NCBI GenBank assembly: GCA_035416745.1
Contig: DAOLNV010000003.1
Location: forward strand, 92,346 to 156,345
Origin: Candidatus Hydrogenedentota bacterium
GTDB taxonomy: Bacteria > Hydrogenedentota > Hydrogenedentia > Hydrogenedentales > SLHB01
Direction: 5' to 3'
Length of the DNA stretch: 64,000 nt
The translations under genes were made by a program, and so were the position numbers. Within the stretch, counting starts at the first letter, position 1; each line of letters begins with the position of its first letter. Below, one piece after another: positions 56,090 through 63,910 of the stretch. Under the pieces are notes generated by a model. That model was not told the DNA's origin. It searched no databases and saw only the letters and a program-made list of their open reading frames with translations.

Positions 56090-56275
56090 TCATAGATCGG
56101 TTTCGAAATGGATTGTCATGCCGCCGGGCTCTCCATCGTCCGGCAAGAGGTTGATGTGGATGGAGAACCGCGTCCCGTCTTCATCGTTCGCGTTGTAGTA
56201 GCATCCGGCTCCTCCCAGAGCCAACAGAGATAGAACCAGGGCCGTCACAATGCCCCCACGCACAGATCTTTGCAT
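56090..56275 (-). CDS. Small lipoprotein of unknown function
   Basis: 61 residues. AGGAGG (56283-56288) lies 7 nt before the ATG, a strong ribosome site. A short signal peptide (RGGIVTALVLSLLALGGAG) ends at a probable lipobox Cys25 (GGAGCYY). The mature part is an acidic 37-residue tail (NANDEDGTRFSIHINLLPDD). Unrecognised. The size makes it easy to miss. Confidence 0.6.
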   Translation of the reverse strand: MQRSVRGGIVTALVLSLLALGGAGCYYNANDEDGTRFSIHINLLPDDGEPGGMTIHFETDL

Positions 56276-56426
56276 GATGCGCCTCCTGGCCTCGCACTGC
56301 GGCCGGACACATGTCCTACAATCTATATTTTACCTCGATCCCGCCCTTTCGAGCGACACGGCGGATAAGACCGAAGGGTGGGGCGACGATCGCCATGTCC
56401 GGCCGGATCCTGGCCCCGGCGTCTCT

Positions 56427-56456
56427 TTGGCGAAAACACGGCCCTTTGTCTATCAT
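56427..56456 (+). promoter_or_regulatory. Possible sigma-70-type promoter for the SDR-serpin operon
   Basis: -35 TTGGCG (56427-56432, 4 of 6), 18-nt spacer, -10 TATCAT (56451-56456, 5 of 6), about 80 nt before the SDR ATG. Moderate match only. Confidence 0.4.
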
Positions 56457-56538
56457 ACGGTCGTTTTCGCCCGGCTGTTACGTGCGATTTCGGCAGCCGA
56501 TGGGCGCTCTCGCAGCGAGCAAGGGAGAGGTTTTTCGC

Positions 56539-57345
56539 ATGAACGATTTGAAACGGTACGGCGGATGGGCGCTGATCACGGGAGCATCCGCGGGCATCGG
56601 CAAAGCGTTCGCCGAAACCATCGCGGCGCAGGGCATGAACTGCGTTCTCACTGCACGCCGCCTGGGATTGCTCGAGGAGCTGGCTCAAGGCCTTGAAACC
56701 AGACACCACATCGCATGCCGTTGTGTAAAGGAAGACCTGGCGGTTCCCGGGGCGGCACAGTGCCTGGCGGAGACCGTGGCGGACCTCGAAGTCGGCCTGC
56801 TGGTCAATAATGCCGGATTTGGCTACGCCACGCGTTTCGAATCCAGCGACCCAAACCGCATCACGGACATGGTCACCCTGAACTGCCTCAGCCCGGCTCT
56901 TCTCACCCGCCTTCTGGTGCCGAAGATGCTGGAGCGCGGCAAAGGCGCGGTCATCATGGTCGGCTCGGTCCTGGGCGTTATACCCGCGCCTTACCAGTCC
57001 GTATACGGGGCGACCAAGGCCTTCGATATCGCTTTCGCGGAAGGCCTCTTCGGCGAATATGAAAAAGCGGGCATAGACGTTATCGCACTCTGCCCCTCGA
57101 CTACGCGCACGGAGTTCTTCGTGGCGGACGGCATGTCGGAAGCCCGTGCCAATACGATCATGGCACGGGCGGACCGGCCCGAAGATGTCGCCGCGCTGGC
57201 CCTGCGGTATCTTGGACGCAGACCTCGCGTTGGCCCGTGGGCGTATGCGGGGCCCGCTATCCTGGCACGCTTGCTGCCGCGAAAGTCCGCCATACGCATC
57301 GTGCGCAAGTTCATGGAACCGTATTTGAAGAAAGATCTGGAATGA
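56539..57345 (+). CDS. Short-chain dehydrogenase/reductase (SDR)
   Basis: 268 residues from the ATG at 56539 (GGGAGAGG upstream). Classical SDR: TGASAGIGKAFAETIA, NNAGFGYATRF, catalytic Ser in GSVLGVIPAPYQ and the SVYGATKAFD Tyr-x3-Lys pair, CPSTTRTEF. The C-terminus (GPWAYAGPAILARLLPRKSAIRIVRKFMEPYLKK) is basic, as in membrane-associated DltE/YqjQ-type SDRs. It reduces or oxidises an unknown alcohol/ketone with NAD(P)H. Its TGA overlaps the next small ORF by 4 nt. Confidence 0.92.
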   Translation: MNDLKRYGGWALITGASAGIGKAFAETIAAQGMNCVLTARRLGLLEELAQGLETRHHIACRCVKEDLAVPGAAQCLAETVADLEVGLLVNNAGFGYATRFESSDPNRITDMVTLNCLSPALLTRLLVPKMLERGKGAVIMVGSVLGVIPAPYQSVYGATKAFDIAFAEGLFGEYEKAGIDVIALCPSTTRTEFFVADGMSEARANTIMARADRPEDVAALALRYLGRRPRVGPWAYAGPAILARLLPRKSAIRIVRKFMEPYLKKDLE

Positions 57346-57560
57346 AACCCGGAGCGGCCTGGGCACGGTTCGAGAGGAAACCCATCCAACGTCTCTTGTG
57401 CAGCACGGTTCTGTTGGCGCTGATGGGATGGGCGGCGGCGCAGACAATGTTCGGCACGGCAGGCCTGCAACGTCCCTGCCGGTTCGTGTGCAATGCCGCT
57501 TCAGACCTTGCACCACTTGGCCGGATAGCCCATCATGACAAGAAGGGACTTCTGCAGTGA
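57342..57560 (+). CDS. Exported 72-residue protein coupled by 4-nt overlaps at both ends
   Basis: A 72-residue frame. Its ATG overlaps the SDR stop (ATGA at 57342-57345) and its TGA overlaps the GTG of the next gene (GTGA at 57557-57560). The N-terminus looks like a signal sequence (RKPIQRLLCSTVLLALMGWAAAQ); the short tail has two Cys. No family recognised. Precise overlaps on both sides are unlikely for a chance frame, so it is called as a coupled small gene, although its own ribosome site is weak. Confidence 0.5.
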   Translation: MKPGAAWARFERKPIQRLLCSTVLLALMGWAAAQTMFGTAGLQRPCRFVCNAASDLAPLGRIAHHDKKGLLQ

Positions 57561-59080
57561 CAGCGTTACTAAAACACAGAGAGTATTTTCGACGCAGGCG
57601 TGCCCTGGTTTCCAGGGCTGTCGCGGCATGCTTTGTCGTGGTAACAGGTCTTTCGACGCTCTTGCCGTTTCCTGCCCATGCGGGGGACGGGGCGGGGGCC
57701 GGCGTGCTCGAGGTGAGTCCCGGCGGGCACTTTGTGCGCTACGGCGGCAAGACACGGATGCTTATCGGCGACAGCGGCACGCAATGCGTCCTGCAAGACC
57801 TCAACCTGGACTACCGGCGATGGCTGGACGACTGTGCGGAGCGCGGGCTGACGGCGGTTCACGTCTGGGCGCTGGTTCCTCCCCGGCAAACGCAGGATGG
57901 CGCGCTCGTGGAGGAGCGGTACGGGTACGTCTATCCCGGCGTGACGCCGTGGGCGCGGCACGCGGATGGCGCGCTTGCCGCCGACGGCAAACCGCATTGG
58001 GAGCTCATGCGCTTTGACGAAGGCGACGACCCGGACAAGCACTACTGGCCGCGGCTGCGCGACTTGTGCCGCCGTGCACGCGACCGCGGCCTTGTGGTGG
58101 GCGTCACGGTCTTTTTCGGATGGCCCAAGCACAACACGCCGTCCCAGCCTGACTGGCATTTCCATCCGTTCAACGTCCAAAACGGCGGTTTCCTGACCGA
58201 ATCGAAGCCGATGACCACGGTTGCGCAGACCATCCACTCGCCGGGCCAAGAAGTGCTTGATGAACCCTGGGACGACACTTGGCTGCCGGGAAAGAAGACC
58301 CAGTGGGTCTGGGAACAATACGCCGGTAAGCTGATTCGCGAAACGCAGCCGTTCGGGAATGTTTTCTTTGTGTTCATGGACGAGCATTCGTATTCGGAGG
58401 GCAATTGCGGCGATCATTTCCTGGAGTTTTTTAAGAAGCGGGGGGGGCTTTACGCGGATTGGGGGGACCGGCGCGACCGGGTAAATCTCGTGCACGACGA
58501 CGCCAGGGCCGCCTCGGGCGACGCCAACCGCGAGGCCGTGCGGGCGTTCCAGAGCGAGCCGGTTCGGCCGAACGTCACGCTTGAGGCGCCCCCCTACCGG
58601 GGCGATGCCGCCCGCCTGAGTATCTGGTCGCGCGCTATCGCCGGTCATCATATCCTGTTTCACAACGACGCGGAGCAGGAAACGCCCCAGACCGGCATCA
58701 TGGTCTACGACCCCAACGTGCGCGGCGGCGTTCGAGAGAAGGTGATCGAGCGTCTGGACTGGCTTGGGTATGCCAGCCGGTTCTTCAATGAGGAGCTTTT
58801 GAATTTGGATGCGATGGCTCCCCACAATGAACTGGTGCAGGCGCCGGACCCGGTATATTGTCTTGCGGATCCCGGACGCGAGTATGCGGTGTTCTCGTGG
58901 CGGGGAGAGAGTTTCAGCCTCGATCTTTCAGGAGCGGCAGGAAAGAAGCTGGCGGCGCGCTTCTACAGCCCGAGAGACGGAGCGGTTCATCCGGTAGCCG
59001 TAGCAGTATCACCGGTCCGCACGGTGTTTGCGAAGCCGGACGCACAAGACTGGGTGCTGCACGTGCGGGTGTCTGAGTAG
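57557..59080 (+). CDS. Secreted TIM-barrel glycosidase-like protein (DUF4038-like)
   Basis: 507 residues from a GTG. A signal peptide with an Arg-rich n-region (FRRRRALVSRAVAACFVVVTG) is followed by a mature part resembling DUF4038/apiosidase-like barrels: VSPGGHFVRYGGKTRMLIGDSG, RRWLDDCAERGLTAVHVWALV, VVGVTVFFGWPKHNTP and the acidic segment VFFVFMDEHSYSEGNCGDHF, which could hold a catalytic carboxylate. A C-terminal beta domain (about 430-507) follows. Probably acts on plant or algal polysaccharide outside the cytosol. Family assignment is moderate: the usual W-x-G-DT-AW motif is only partly kept (LIGDSG). Confidence 0.7.
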   Translation: MTALLKHREYFRRRRALVSRAVAACFVVVTGLSTLLPFPAHAGDGAGAGVLEVSPGGHFVRYGGKTRMLIGDSGTQCVLQDLNLDYRRWLDDCAERGLTAVHVWALVPPRQTQDGALVEERYGYVYPGVTPWARHADGALAADGKPHWELMRFDEGDDPDKHYWPRLRDLCRRARDRGLVVGVTVFFGWPKHNTPSQPDWHFHPFNVQNGGFLTESKPMTTVAQTIHSPGQEVLDEPWDDTWLPGKKTQWVWEQYAGKLIRETQPFGNVFFVFMDEHSYSEGNCGDHFLEFFKKRGGLYADWGDRRDRVNLVHDDARAASGDANREAVRAFQSEPVRPNVTLEAPPYRGDAARLSIWSRAIAGHHILFHNDAEQETPQTGIMVYDPNVRGGVREKVIERLDWLGYASRFFNEELLNLDAMAPHNELVQAPDPVYCLADPGREYAVFSWRGESFSLDLSGAAGKKLAARFYSPRDGAVHPVAVAVSPVRTVFAKPDAQDWVLHVRVSE

Positions 59081-59163
59081 GGCGGTTCGATGCACGAGGG
59101 GTCATGGGCGCCGTCCGGGCGAGAGGAATTGGAAGAACCAGCATGAACTGAAGGATGCGCATC

Positions 59164-60375
59164 ATGAGAAACAGGCAATGGACGTTGTCAGCGATCCTGG
59201 TTGGTGCAATCAGCGCGGCGGTTTATGGCGAACCGGCGGCCGCCGAACCGTCGGAAGGGGCCGGTCTCCAATCCGTCGTGCAGGGAAACACGGCGTTCGC
59301 CGTGGACCTCTACCGGCGTCTCAGCGAAGAACCGGGCAATTTGTTCGTTTCGCCCTATAGCATCTCGCTGGCGCTGGGGATGACCTATGGCGGGGCGCGG
59401 GGCAATACCGCCCTCGAGATGGCCGCGGCGCTGCATTTTCCCGAGAGCCAAGAGGCGCTGCACCCCGCCTTGAAGGACCTCACCCGAAGACTGTTGGAGA
59501 CTGCCAGCGCAACCGGGCAGAAGCTCGACATCGCCAACGGCCTTTGTCTGACCGGCGGCGGCGTAAGCCCCGAATACAAGAGCTTGCTCGAGAACAGCTA
59601 CGATGCGGAACTGTTCGCCGGCTCGGTAGACAAGATCAACGCCTGGGTGAACGACAAGACGGAGGGGAAGATCGACAAGATCCTCGAGCAGCTATCCCCC
59701 AACTCGGTATGCGTGCTGCTCAACGCGATCTATTTCAAGAGTCTCTGGGAGAGTCAGTTCGAGAAAAGCAATACCCGTAACGCCCCCTTCATGGTGTCGC
59801 CCGGCAAAGAGGTGAGTGTTCCGCTCATGTATCAGAAATGCAGCCTCCGGATTCTGCACAAGGAGAAGTTTCAGGCCGCTTCCATCCCGTACAAAGGCGG
59901 GAAGATGTCCATGATCATCCTGTTGCCGGACGACGTGGACGGGCTGCCCGCGCTCGAGAAACAGCTGAGCGCACAGAGTCTCGCGCAATGGCTCGGCGAG
60001 CTTGACAAGGCGTTCAGTGAGGAGATCAGTTTCTTTCTCCCCAAATACAAGCTTGAAACCGAGTACGACCTCGTGAGCCATTTCAAGGCTCTGGGTATGC
60101 TGGATGCGTTCGACTCGAGCGGCAAAGCGGATTTTACCGGCATGGGATGGCGGAAGGGCGAGCTTTGGATTTCCCAGGTCAAGCACAAGGCGTTTGTCGA
60201 GGTGAATGAGGAAGGCACGGAGGCCGCGGCCGCCACGGCCGTTGAGATGGTAACCAAACAGGCGGGGCGGCCCCGCGTTTTTCGAGCCGATCACCCGTTC
60301 TTGTTCCTGATACGCGATAATGAGACAGGCGCCCTGCTGTTTCTGGGGAGGCTTGTCAACCCCGCCGCGGCGTGA
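59164..60375 (+). CDS. Secreted serpin with an inhibitory-type hinge
   Basis: 403 residues from the ATG at 59164, chosen because AAGG lies 9 nt upstream; an ATG at 59155 is too close to it. Signal peptide (TLSAILVGAISAAVYG). Complete serpin fold: GNLFVSPYSISLALGMTYGGA, LLNAIYFKSLWESQF, MSMIILLPDD, HKAFVEVNEEGTEAAAATAVEM and DHPFLFLIRDNETGALLFLGRL. The reactive loop hinge (P17-P8: EEGTEAAAAT, residues 349-358) has the small residues needed for insertion, so it should be inhibitory. Counting from P17, P1 is Lys365, pointing to trypsin-like targets (inferred). Fourth in the SDR/small/TIM-barrel set, 83 nt after the barrel. Confidence 0.95.
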   Translation: MRNRQWTLSAILVGAISAAVYGEPAAAEPSEGAGLQSVVQGNTAFAVDLYRRLSEEPGNLFVSPYSISLALGMTYGGARGNTALEMAAALHFPESQEALHPALKDLTRRLLETASATGQKLDIANGLCLTGGGVSPEYKSLLENSYDAELFAGSVDKINAWVNDKTEGKIDKILEQLSPNSVCVLLNAIYFKSLWESQFEKSNTRNAPFMVSPGKEVSVPLMYQKCSLRILHKEKFQAASIPYKGGKMSMIILLPDDVDGLPALEKQLSAQSLAQWLGELDKAFSEEISFFLPKYKLETEYDLVSHFKALGMLDAFDSSGKADFTGMGWRKGELWISQVKHKAFVEVNEEGTEAAAATAVEMVTKQAGRPRVFRADHPFLFLIRDNETGALLFLGRLVNPAAA

Positions 60376-60483
60376 ACGCCGGAGCCTCCTATCAAAGGGG
60401 GCGTTACACGACGACGGCGGGGCAGGGAGGGAGACACGTCCGCCCTTAGACGCGCAGTTCCCCATTCTCCGTGTTTGGATAGG

Positions 60484-61515
60484 TCAGCGGGATACGCGGC
60501 CCGAGGCATCGCCCCCCATGAGCTTCTCGACCTCCGCGACGCGCACCAGGTTGAAGTCGCCGTGGATCGAGTGTTTCAGGCACGAGGCCGCCACGGCGAA
60601 ATCAATCGCTTTCTGGGGTTCGCCATAGGTGAGCAGGCCGTAGATGAGCCCGCCGCAGAAGCTGTCGCCCCCCCCGACGCGGTCTACAATGGGCACAATA
60701 TCGAACGCCGGGCCCTCGTAGAACGCGCCTTCGTGATAGAGCACGCCGCTCCACGTGTTGTGGCTCGCTGACAATGAGCCCCGCAGCGTGATGGCCACCA
60801 TCTTGAGATTGGGGAACCGCCCGGCGAGCTTCTCGCATACTTGGCGGTACGAGGCCGCATCCACTTTTCCGGCAGTTACGTCAGCGCCCGTGGCCTGGAT
60901 GCCGAAGACCTTCTCGGCGTCTTCCTCGTTGCCGACCGCCGCGTCGCAAAGCGAGACGAGGCCGGGCATGACCTCACCCGCCTGTTTGCCCCATTTCCAG
61001 AGTTTGGCCCGGTAATTGAGGTCGCAGGAAACGGTGAGGCCCATCTCGCGAGCGGTCTTTGCGGCATTGAGACACTCGCGCGCGGCCTCTTCCGAGATGG
61101 CGGGGGTGATGCCGGTCCAGTGGAACCATTGTGCGCCGGCAAACACCCTCTTCCAATCAATGGCGCCGGCGGGGATTGTCGCAATGGCGGATTTCGCGCG
61201 GTCGTAGATGACCTTGCTCGCCCGCTGGACGGCGCCCGTCTCGAGGAAATACAGGCCCAGGCGTTCGCCGCCGCGAACAACGTGGTCCACGCCTATGCCG
61301 TATTGCCGCAGGAAATTGAGGCAGGCGTCGCCGAGCTCGTTGGCGGGCAGGCGCGTCACGAACTGCGTGGGGACGCCAAACTGGGCCAGAGACGCCGCCA
61401 CGTTGGCCTCGCCGCCCGCGAACGTCACCTCAAACTGCCGGTTCTGTATGAAGCGCTCGTGGGCAGGCGTCGCCAGGCGCATCATGATTTCCCCGAAAGT
61501 TACCACGGTCTTCAT
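60484..61515 (-). CDS. kdgK: PfkB-family sugar kinase, 2-keto-3-deoxygluconate kinase-like
   Basis: 343 residues from the ATG at 61515 (GGGAAG upstream). Ribokinase fold: VTFGEIMMRLATPAHERFIQ, the substrate signature FAGGEANVAASLAQFG, GERLGLYFLETG, and the C-terminal ATP/anion-hole motif VDRVGGGDSFCGGLIYGL with the catalytic Asp (GGGD). It resembles KDG kinases that phosphorylate 2-keto-3-deoxygluconate in uronic-acid or pectin/alginate breakdown. Other PfkB sugars cannot be excluded. It is transcribed away from the next gene and is convergent with the serpin. Confidence 0.87.
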   Translation of the reverse strand: MKTVVTFGEIMMRLATPAHERFIQNRQFEVTFAGGEANVAASLAQFGVPTQFVTRLPANELGDACLNFLRQYGIGVDHVVRGGERLGLYFLETGAVQRASKVIYDRAKSAIATIPAGAIDWKRVFAGAQWFHWTGITPAISEEAARECLNAAKTAREMGLTVSCDLNYRAKLWKWGKQAGEVMPGLVSLCDAAVGNEEDAEKVFGIQATGADVTAGKVDAASYRQVCEKLAGRFPNLKMVAITLRGSLSASHNTWSGVLYHEGAFYEGPAFDIVPIVDRVGGGDSFCGGLIYGLLTYGEPQKAIDFAVAASCLKHSIHGDFNLVRVAEVEKLMGGDASGRVSR

Positions 61516-61733
61516 CGGAAACTTCCCTATAATCGAAATTCTCCGCCATGAAACACCGTACGAACAATGGCACAACAGCGGGTGGGAAGCAAGTGACGAT
61601 TCAGAGCAGGAGACTGGCGGAAGGTTGTCAATGTGCGTCGCGGCGATTGAAACGCCTGCCATGCTCTGCTTTAATCACTCGGGGGAACGAGGCACGTCTT
61701 GGAACCCGAACACGAAGAGGAGCGCCTGCGGTA

Positions 61734-62345
61734 ATGCGCGGGACCATCGCAACGATAGCCTTCCTGCTGTGGATGACATGCCCTGCGGCGGCCCTGGTGC
61801 AATCCGGGAAGGTCAACGAAACCGGCTTTACGGTTTATGCGCCCGACTGGACGTGGCAGAAGTGCGACATCAATATCCTTATCGTATTCGAGAACCCGGC
61901 GCCGCACCCGGTCGCGCACACCGTCGAACTTGTGGTGCCGGTGGCGTTCAAGGCTCACTTCGGCTATGCGGGTGCGGCGTCGATTCCGTCGGGCGCGCTG
62001 ACGCGCACTGTCACCGTGCCTGCCAACGAAACCGCCCGCACGGCGATCACCAAGATCACCGCCCTGGACGGATTTCCCCTCCAACTATATCCCTTGTCGC
62101 TGCGCATCGCACAAGAAGGCGGAGCCGGTGAACAGGAAATTGCGTATTCAATGCAGACCGTGCGAGGGGCAGCGGTCAATCCTGGTAAGTGGGCGTTGTA
62201 TCTCCCGGTGGGCGTCGCGCTGGCGTTTTGCCTCGTGTTCGTACTGGTGATTCGCCGGTTTGCGGCGCCGGGCGCGTGGAGACGTCCCAACGAACCTGTA
62301 ACCCCGACAAACGACAGGCCCGCCTGGGTGGAGCAGGAGCCCTGA
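61734..62345 (+). CDS. Exported C-terminally anchored protein coupled to the Nramp-like transporter
   Basis: 203 residues from the ATG at 61734. Signal peptide (TIATIAFLLWMTCPAAALV), a beta-rich mature domain (WQKCDINILIVFENPAPHPV, TVTVPANETARTAITKITAL) with one Cys, a membrane helix (about 156-179, WALYLPVGVALAFCLVFVLVI) and a short cytosolic tail. No family recognised. Its stop shares a base with the ATG of the transporter (TGATG), so it may be an accessory subunit, for example a periplasmic binding or gating domain. Confidence 0.7.
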   Translation: MRGTIATIAFLLWMTCPAAALVQSGKVNETGFTVYAPDWTWQKCDINILIVFENPAPHPVAHTVELVVPVAFKAHFGYAGAASIPSGALTRTVTVPANETARTAITKITALDGFPLQLYPLSLRIAQEGGAGEQEIAYSMQTVRGAAVNPGKWALYLPVGVALAFCLVFVLVIRRFAAPGAWRRPNEPVTPTNDRPAWVEQEP

Positions 62346-63652
62346 TGGCCGAGCAGCGGAAAACCACGCATGAGACGGCAGCCCCCTGGAGCCTGAAAGC
62401 GGCGCCCCTGGGCTGGCGGTCCATTCTGCTTCTGGGCACGGGCTCGGTCATTGCATCGTTCTACATCGGCACGGGCGACATCACCGTCGCCACCAATATG
62501 GGCGCGTTGTTTGAATACAAGTTGTGGTGGACCTATTTCGTGCTCGGCATCGCCGCGTGGGCGCTGATCGACATGTCCGCGCGTTATTTCCTGCAATTCG
62601 GGCGCACGCCCATGTGCATGTTCAAAGACGTGCATCCGGCATTTACCATTTACATGTTTCTCGCCGTGGTGGTGTGCGCGACGTTCGGCTCGTACAACCA
62701 GTGGAGCGCATGCGCCCTGGTGATCACGGGCTTCGCGCCGGGCGTGCCCATCGAGGTAGCCGGCGCATTGGCGGCGGGCGCCGGCCTGGTCTTTCTGCTC
62801 ACGGGGGCATACAAACGGGTCGAGTACGTGTTCACCGCCGGCCTTATCGTCCTGATCGTGTGTTTTTTCGGCTCGGCGTTCATGGCGGGCATCAACTGGA
62901 AAGACGCCGCGGCCGGTCTCGTGCCCAACGCCCCCGGCAAGGGCTGGGAAAACCTCATGTCGTCCAATGCGGGCAGCATCATCAACGCCTGGCTCATCAT
63001 TATCTACCCTTACACTATGATCGAGCGCGGATGGTTTTCGGACCGGCTTCAGGGAAAGGTCAACATTCTCCACCGCGCGCGGCTCGACTACGGGTGGGGC
63101 ATCCTGGCGGCGGGCGTGGTCGCACTGCCGCTCATGGCTACCGCCGCGGCCGTGCTGCATCCCTTCGGGATCGTGCCCCGCAACGACATGGACATGTCGA
63201 TCCTCCTTGAACCGTTCGCCGGGCGCTTCAGCACAACGTTCTTCCTCGCCGGGCTGTTTATCGCCGCATGGACCTCCGGCATCGGGTGGTGGGTGTGCGG
63301 ATGCTACGCGCTCCTCGACATCTTCAATCTGCCGATCAAGCTCGATTCGAAACCGATGCGGGTCGGCCTCGTGCTGTTCTTTATCCCCTCGACGCTCCTT
63401 CTGCTTCTGCGCATCAACCCCTTTTACCAGATGCTGATCTTCACCGCGTTCCTGTCGCTGGTCTTTCCCGTGATCGGCCTCGTGATGCTCTGGCGCGTCA
63501 CCCGCCGCGACATGGGCTATTTCCGCTGGTCGCTCCAATCGTGGAAAGGCCGCGCCGTTGTCGCGGGTGACCTGTTCGCCATCGCCCTGAGCATCTACGT
63601 GGGAGTATATATGGGCTGGACTCAAATCGGCTCCGTGTTCCTGACGCGGTGA
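62345..63652 (+). CDS. Divergent Nramp-family transporter
   Basis: 435 residues, about eleven membrane helices with a LeuT-type fold. The N-terminal pattern (GWRSILLLGTGSVIASFYIGTGDITVATNMGA-type, residues about 23-55) and helix 6 (NAWLIIIYPYTMIERGW) mark the Nramp superfamily. The classical metal motifs are changed: DPGN in helix 1 is replaced by GTGD, and MPH in helix 6 by YPYT. So it is probably not a standard Mn/Fe importer; related members move Mg or are uncharacterised. Translationally coupled to the exported protein before it. Confidence 0.82.
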   Translation: MAEQRKTTHETAAPWSLKAAPLGWRSILLLGTGSVIASFYIGTGDITVATNMGALFEYKLWWTYFVLGIAAWALIDMSARYFLQFGRTPMCMFKDVHPAFTIYMFLAVVVCATFGSYNQWSACALVITGFAPGVPIEVAGALAAGAGLVFLLTGAYKRVEYVFTAGLIVLIVCFFGSAFMAGINWKDAAAGLVPNAPGKGWENLMSSNAGSIINAWLIIIYPYTMIERGWFSDRLQGKVNILHRARLDYGWGILAAGVVALPLMATAAAVLHPFGIVPRNDMDMSILLEPFAGRFSTTFFLAGLFIAAWTSGIGWWVCGCYALLDIFNLPIKLDSKPMRVGLVLFFIPSTLLLLLRINPFYQMLIFTAFLSLVFPVIGLVMLWRVTRRDMGYFRWSLQSWKGRAVVAGDLFAIALSIYVGVYMGWTQIGSVFLTR

Positions 63653-63870
63653 GGGTCGGAATACACCAGGCCCCAGGCAGAGGGCTGCCGCTGTCGTGTG
63701 CTCTCCTGACCACGCCACTGTTGCGGCCGCAAGGTCTCCCATCTAGAGAATGCAGGCGAGCTCCCTTCAATCCTGATGGTCTCATGAGCACCTTACTCAT
63801 GACGTCTTAGGCTGCGCTGAAAAACAGTCTCTGCCGCCCCTTGCGGGGCTGGAATGTGGGCGTTCTTGAT

Positions 63871-63910
63871 CCCAGGGCTGCGCCACGCGTACCGCGTGGC
63901 TGGCCCTGGG
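63871..63910. repeat. Nested inverted repeat (compound hairpin)
   Basis: Outer arms CCCAGGGC (63871-63878) and GCCCTGGG (63903-63910), inner arms GCCACGCG (63882-63889) and CGCGTGGC (63893-63900), loop TAC. A 40-nt element folding into one long hairpin on either strand, of the REP/MITE-like kind. Confidence 0.85.

Noticed and set aside
61964..63742. A 592-codon frame opposite the Nramp-like gene
   Set aside because: His/Arg/Asp-rich shadow composition, no motif, and the coding strand has clear membrane helices.
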